Shown here: one piece after another, positions 59,031-64,000 of the stretch
How positions within the stretch are numbered: position 1 is the stretch's first letter
How the letters are laid out: the number at the start of each line of letters is the position of its first letter
Source: Archivesica marissinica
Lineage: Eukaryota; Mollusca; Bivalvia; Venerida; Vesicomyidae
Assembly (NCBI GenBank): GCA_014843695.1
Contig: CM026403.1
Location: forward strand, 10,905,611-10,969,610
Length of the DNA stretch: 64,000 bases
Reading direction: 5' to 3'
Position numbers and translations under genes: made by a program
The notes under the pieces: generated by a model
What the model saw: the letters and a program-made list of their open reading frames with translations, nothing else
Told to the model about the DNA's origin: nothing
Database searches by the model: none

Positions 59031-62000
59031 TGATTGTAATGGTCTCGTGCAGTGTGGCATGTTGTATGCAGTCTCTACGTTTGTAATGGTGCAGTGTGAC
59101 ATGTTGTATGCAGTCTCTACGTTTGTAATGGTGCAGTGTGACATGTTGTATGCAGTCTCTACGTTTGTAATGGTGCAGTGTGGCATGTTGTATGCAGTCT
59201 CTACGTTTGTAATGGTGCAGTGTGACATGTTGTATGCAGTCTCTAGGTTTGTAATGGTGCAGTGTGACATGTTGTATGCAGTCTCTAGGTTTGTAATGGT
59301 GCAGTGTGACATGTTGTATGCAGTCTCTAGGTTTGTAATGGTGCAGTGTGACATTTTGTATGCAGTCTCTAGGTTTGTAATGGTACAGTGTGGCATGTTG
59401 TATGCAGTCTATACGTTTGTAATGGTACAGTGTGACAATTTGTATGCAGTCTCTATGTTTGTAATGGTGCAGTGTGGCATGTTGTATGCAGTCTCTACGT
59501 TTGTAAAGGTGCAGTGTGGCATGTTGTGTGCAGTCTCTACGTTTGTAATGGTGCAATGTGGCATGTTGTATGCAGTCTCTACGTTTGTAATGGTGCTGTG
59601 CGACATGCTGTATGCAGTCTCTACGTTTGTAATGGTGCAGTGTGGCATTTTGCATGCAGTCTCTACGTTTGTAATGGTGCAGCGTGGCATGTATGCAGTT
59701 TCTACGTTTGTAATGGTGCAGTGTTACATGTTGTATGCAGTCTCTACGTTTGTAATGGTGCAGTGTGGCATGTTGTATGTAGTCTCTACGTTTGTAATGG
59801 TGCAGTGTGGCATGTATGCAGTTTCTACGTTTGTAATGGTGCAGTGTTACATGTTGTATGCAGTCTCTACGTTTGTAATGGTGTAGTGTGGCATGTTGTA
59901 TGTAGTCTCTACGTTTGTAATGGTGCAGTGTGGCATGTATGCAGTTTCTACGTTTGTAATGGTGCAGTGTTACATGTTGTATGCAGTCTCTACATGTGTA
60001 ATGGTGCAGTGTTACATGCTATATGCAATCCCTACGTTTGTAATGGTGCAGTGTGGCATGTATGCCGTCTCTAGGTTTGTAATGGTGCAGTGTGGCATGT
60101 TGTATGCAGCCTCTACGTTTGTAATGGTGCAGTGTGGCATTTTGTATGTAGTCTCTACGTTTGTAATGGTGCAGTGTGGCATGTTGTATGCAGTCTCTAG
60201 GTTTGTAATGGTGCAGTGTGGAATGTTGTATGCAGTCTCTACGTTTGTAATGGTGCAGTGTGGCATGTTGTATGTAGTCTCTACGTTTGTAATGGTGCAG
60301 TGTGGCATGTTGTATGCAGTCTCTACGTTTGTAATGGTGCAGTGTGGCATGTTGTATGTAGTCTCTACGTTTATATTGGTGCAGTGTGACATGCCTGCAG
60401 TCTCTACGTTTGTAATGGTGCAGTGTGGCATGTTGTATGCAGTCTCTACGTTTGTAATGGTGTTGTGTGGCATGTTGTATGTAGTCTCTACGTTTGTAAT
60501 GGTGTTGTGTGGCATGTTGTATGCAGTCTCTATGTTTGTAATTGTGCAGTGTGACATGTTGTATGCAGTCTCTACGTTTGTAATGGTGTTGTGTGACATG
60601 TTGTATGTAGTTTCTACGTTTGTAATGGTGCAGTGTGGCATGTTGTATGTAGTCTCTACGTTTGTAATGGTGTTGTGTGGCATGTTGTATGCAGTCTCTA
60701 TGTTTGTAATGGTGCAGTGTGACATGTTGTATGCAGTCTCTACGTTTGTAATGGTGTTGTGTGACATGTTGTATGTAGTTTCTACGTTTGTAATGGTGTT
60801 GTGTGGCATGTTATATGTAGTTTCCACGTTTGTATTGGTGCTGTGTGGCATATTGTATGTAGTTTCTACGTCTGTAATGGTGCAGTGTGGCATGTTGTAT
60901 GCAGTCTCTACGTTTGTAATGGTGCAATGTGGCATGTTGTATGCAGTCTCTACGTTTGTAATGGTGCAGTGTGGCATGTGGTATGCAGTCTCTACGTTTG
61001 TAATGGTGCAATGTGGCATGTTGTATGCAGTCTCTACGTTTGTAATGGTGCAGTGTGGCATGTTGTATGTAGTTTCTACGTTTGTAATGGTGCTGTGTGG
61101 CATGTTGTATGTAGTTTCTACGTCTGTAATGGTGCAGTGTGGCATGTTGTATGTAGTCTCTACGTTTGTAATGGTGCTGTGTGGCATTTTGTATGCAGTC
61201 TCTACATTTGTAATGGTGCAGTGTGGTATGTTGTATGTAGTCTCTACGTTTGTAATGGTGCAGTGTGGCATGTATGTAGTCTCTACGTTTGTAGTGGTGC
61301 AGTGTGACATGCTGTATGCAGTCTCTACGTTTGTAATGGTGCACTGTGACATGCTGTATGCAGTCTCTACGTTTGTAATGGTGCAGTGTGGCATGTTGTA
61401 TGTAGTCTCTATGTTTGTAATGGTGCAGTGTGGCATGTATGTAGTCTCTACGTTTGTAATGGTGCTGTGTGGCATGTTGTATGCAGTCTCTAGGTTTGTA
61501 ATGGTGCAGTGTGGCATGTTGTATGTAGTCTCTACGTTTGTAATGGTGCAGTGTGGCATGCTGTATGCAGTCTCTACGTTTGTAATGGTGCAGTGTGGCA
61601 TGTTGTATGTAGTCTCTACGTTTGTAATGGTGCAGTGTGGCATGTTGTATGCAGTCTCTACGTTTGTAATGGTGCAGTGTGGCATATAGTCTCTACGTTT
61701 GTAATTGTGCAGTGTGGCATGCTGTATGCAGTTTCTACGTTTGTAATGGTGCAGTGTGGCATATTGTATGTAGTCTCTACGTTTGTAATGGTGCAGTGTG
61801 GCATGTTGTATGTAGTCTCTACGTTTGTAATGGTGCAGTGTGGCATGTAGTGTCTACGTGTGTAATGGTGCTGTGTGGCATGTTGTATTTAGTCTCTACG
61901 TTTGTAATGGTGCAGTGTGGCATGTAGTCTCCACGTTTCTAATGGTGCTGTGTGGCATGTAGTCTCTACGTTTGTAATGGCGTAGTGTGGCATGTAGTCT

Positions 62001-64000
62001 ACGTTTATAATGGCGCAGTGTGGCATGTAGTCTACGTTTGTAATGGTGCTGTGTGGCATGTAGTCTCTACGTTTGTAATGGTTCAGTGTGGCATGCAGTC
62101 TCTACGTTTGTAATGGTGCAGTGTGGCATGTTGTATGCAGTTTCTACGTTTGTAATGGTGCTGTGTGGCATGTAGTTTCTACGTTTGTAATGGTGCAGTG
62201 TGACATATAGTCTCTACGTTTGTAATGGTGCAGTGTGACATGTAGTCTCTACGTGTGTAATGGTGCAGTGTGGCATGTAGTTTCTACGTTTGTAATGGTG
62301 CAGTGTGGCATGTTGTATGTAGTCTCGACGTTTGTAAGGTGCAGTGTGGCATGTAGTTTCTACGTTTGTAATGGTGCAGTGTGGCATGTAGTTTCTACAT
62401 TTGTATTGGTGCAGTGTGACATGTAGTTTCTACGTTTGTAATGGTGCTGTGTGGCATGTAGTTTCTACGTTTGTAATGGTGCTGTGTGGCATGTAGTCTC
62501 TACGTTTGTAATGGTGCTGTGTGGCATGTAGTCTCTACGTTTGTAATGGTGCTGTGTGGCATGTAGTCTCTACGTGTGTAATGGTGCAGTGTGGCATGTA
62601 GTCTCTATGATTGTAATGGTGATGTGTGGCATGTAGTCTCTACGTTTGTAATGGTGCTGTGTGGCATGTAGTCTCTACGTTTGTAATGGTGCAGTGTGGC
62701 ATGTAGTCTCTACATTTGTAATGGTGCTGTGTGGCATGTAGTTTCTACGTTTGTAATGGTGCTGTGTGGCATGTAGTCTACGTTTGTAATGGTGCAGTGT
62801 TGCATGTAGTCTACGTTTGTAATGGTGCAGTGTGGCATGTAGTCTACGTTTGTAATGGTGCAGTGTGGCACGTAGTCTACTTTTGTAATGGTGCTGTGTG
62901 GCATGTAGTCTACTTTTGTAATGGTGCAGTGTGGCATGTTGTATGCAGTCTCTACGTGCGTAATGGTGCTGTGTGGCATGTAGTCTAATTTTGTAATGGT
63001 GCAGTGTGGCATGTTGTATGCAGTCTCTACGTGCGTAATGGTGCTCTGTGGCATGTAGTCTACTTTTGTAATGGTGCAGTGTGGCATGTTGTATGCAGTC
63101 TCTACGTGCGTAATGGTGCTGTGTGGCATGTAGTCTCTACGTGCGTAATGGTGCTGTGTGGCATGTAGTCTACGTTTGTAATGGTGCTGTGTGGAATGCA
63201 GTCTATACGTTTGTAATGGTGCAGTGTGGCATGTAGTTTCTACGTGTGTAATGTTGCTGTGTGGAATGCAGTCTATACGTTTGCAATGGTGCAGTGTGGC
63301 ATGTAGTCTCTACGTGTGTAATGGTGCTGTATGGCATGTAGTCTACGTTTGTAATAGTGCTGTGTGGCATGTAGTCTCTACATGTGTAATGGTGCAGTGT
63401 GGCATGTTGTATGCAGTCTCTACGTGAGTAATGGTGCAGTGTGGCATGTAGTCTCTACGTATGTAATGGTGCAGTGTGGCATGTTGTATGCAGTCTCTAC
63501 GTGCGTAATGGTGCAGTGTGGCATGTTGTATGCAGTCTCTACGTGCGTAATGGTGCTGTGTGGCATGTAGTCTCTACGTTTTTGATGGTGCTGTGTGGCA
63601 TGTAGTATCTACGTTTGTAATGGTGCTATGTGGCATGTAGTCTACGTTTGTAATGGTGCTGTGTGGTATGTAGTCTCTATGATTGTAATGGTGATGTGTG
63701 GCATGTAGTCTCTACGTTTGTAATGGTGCAGTGTGACATGTTGTATGTAGTCTCTACATTTGTAATGGTGCAGTGTTGTATGCAGTATCTACGTTTGTAC
63801 TGGTGAAATGTGGCATGTTGTATTCAGTCTCTAGGTTTGTAATGGTGCAGTGTGGCATGTTGTACGCAGTCTCTACGTTTGTAATGGTGCAGTTTGGCAT
63901 GTTGTATGCAGTCTCTACGTTTGTAATGGTGCAGTGTGGCATGTTGTATGCAGTCTCTACGTTTGTAATGGTAGAGTGTGACATGTTGTATGTAGTCTCT
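59031..64000. repeat. 42-bp array with shorter variants, over 120 copies, runs off the window
   Basis: Unit gtttgtaatggtgcagtgtg plus gcatgttgtatgcagtctctac, 42 bp. From about 61840 shorter units dominate, lacking ttgtatg or more (gcatgtagtctctac). Period 42 keeps frames open on both strands for up to about 600 codons. The peptides are 14-residue repeats with no other sign of coding. Confidence 0.97.

Noticed and set aside
59893..61689. A 598-codon open frame (and its minus-strand partner) as a real gene
   Set aside because: Period 42 bp with no stops in the unit on either strand; no other coding signal.

Overview
This is animal (eukaryotic) nuclear DNA, very probably from an invertebrate. 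It shows one intron-rich gene with GT/AG introns, several tRNA-derived SINE families, two short inverted-repeat DNA elements, an assembly gap of exactly 1,000 N, and tandem repeats over most of the window. A lophotrochozoan such as a mollusc would fit the SINE style, but that is inference. There are no operons, ribosome binding sites or CRISPR arrays.

The only gene I can support is a protein kinase on the + strand, spread over 12 exons from 18018 to the stop codon at 42593-42595. The exons join through consensus splice sites with matching phases to about 319 residues: the whole AGC-type kinase domain and a C-terminal tail. The motifs (AKGAYGNV P-loop, CGTLQYMAPE activation segment, FQDFDC tail motif) match RSKR (ribosomal protein S6 kinase-related, SGK494). 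The N-terminal exons are not seen; they lie in the gap, to its left, or outside the window. Exon 8 lacks one base in the sequence as given.

Layout: 1-16137 is a 32-bp then a 33/41-bp satellite; 16138-17137 is the gap; 17138-18017 holds 58-bp and 37-bp repeats; 18018-42595 is the kinase gene, with each sizeable intron filled by one or more private tandem arrays (units of 10 to 59 bp) plus SINEs and DNA elements. From 42596 to 64000 I see no gene: there are arrays of 40, 50, 34, 39/46 and 42 bp, a 314-bp inverted-repeat element, a third copy of the second element, and SINE remnants. The last array runs off the window.

The most unusual point is what the arrays are made of. Several are clearly seeded by functional sequence. 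The 3' ends of three exons, with their 5' splice sites, have been amplified (after exons 7, 8 and 10, perhaps also before exon 1). A SINE has its interior expanded about 36-fold, another SINE has its tRNA-like head repeated five times, and a DNA element has its middle repeated about six times. After exon 8 the 48-bp unit is an exact 16 codons and stays open, so the duplicated donors could lengthen the kinase in steps of 16 residues.
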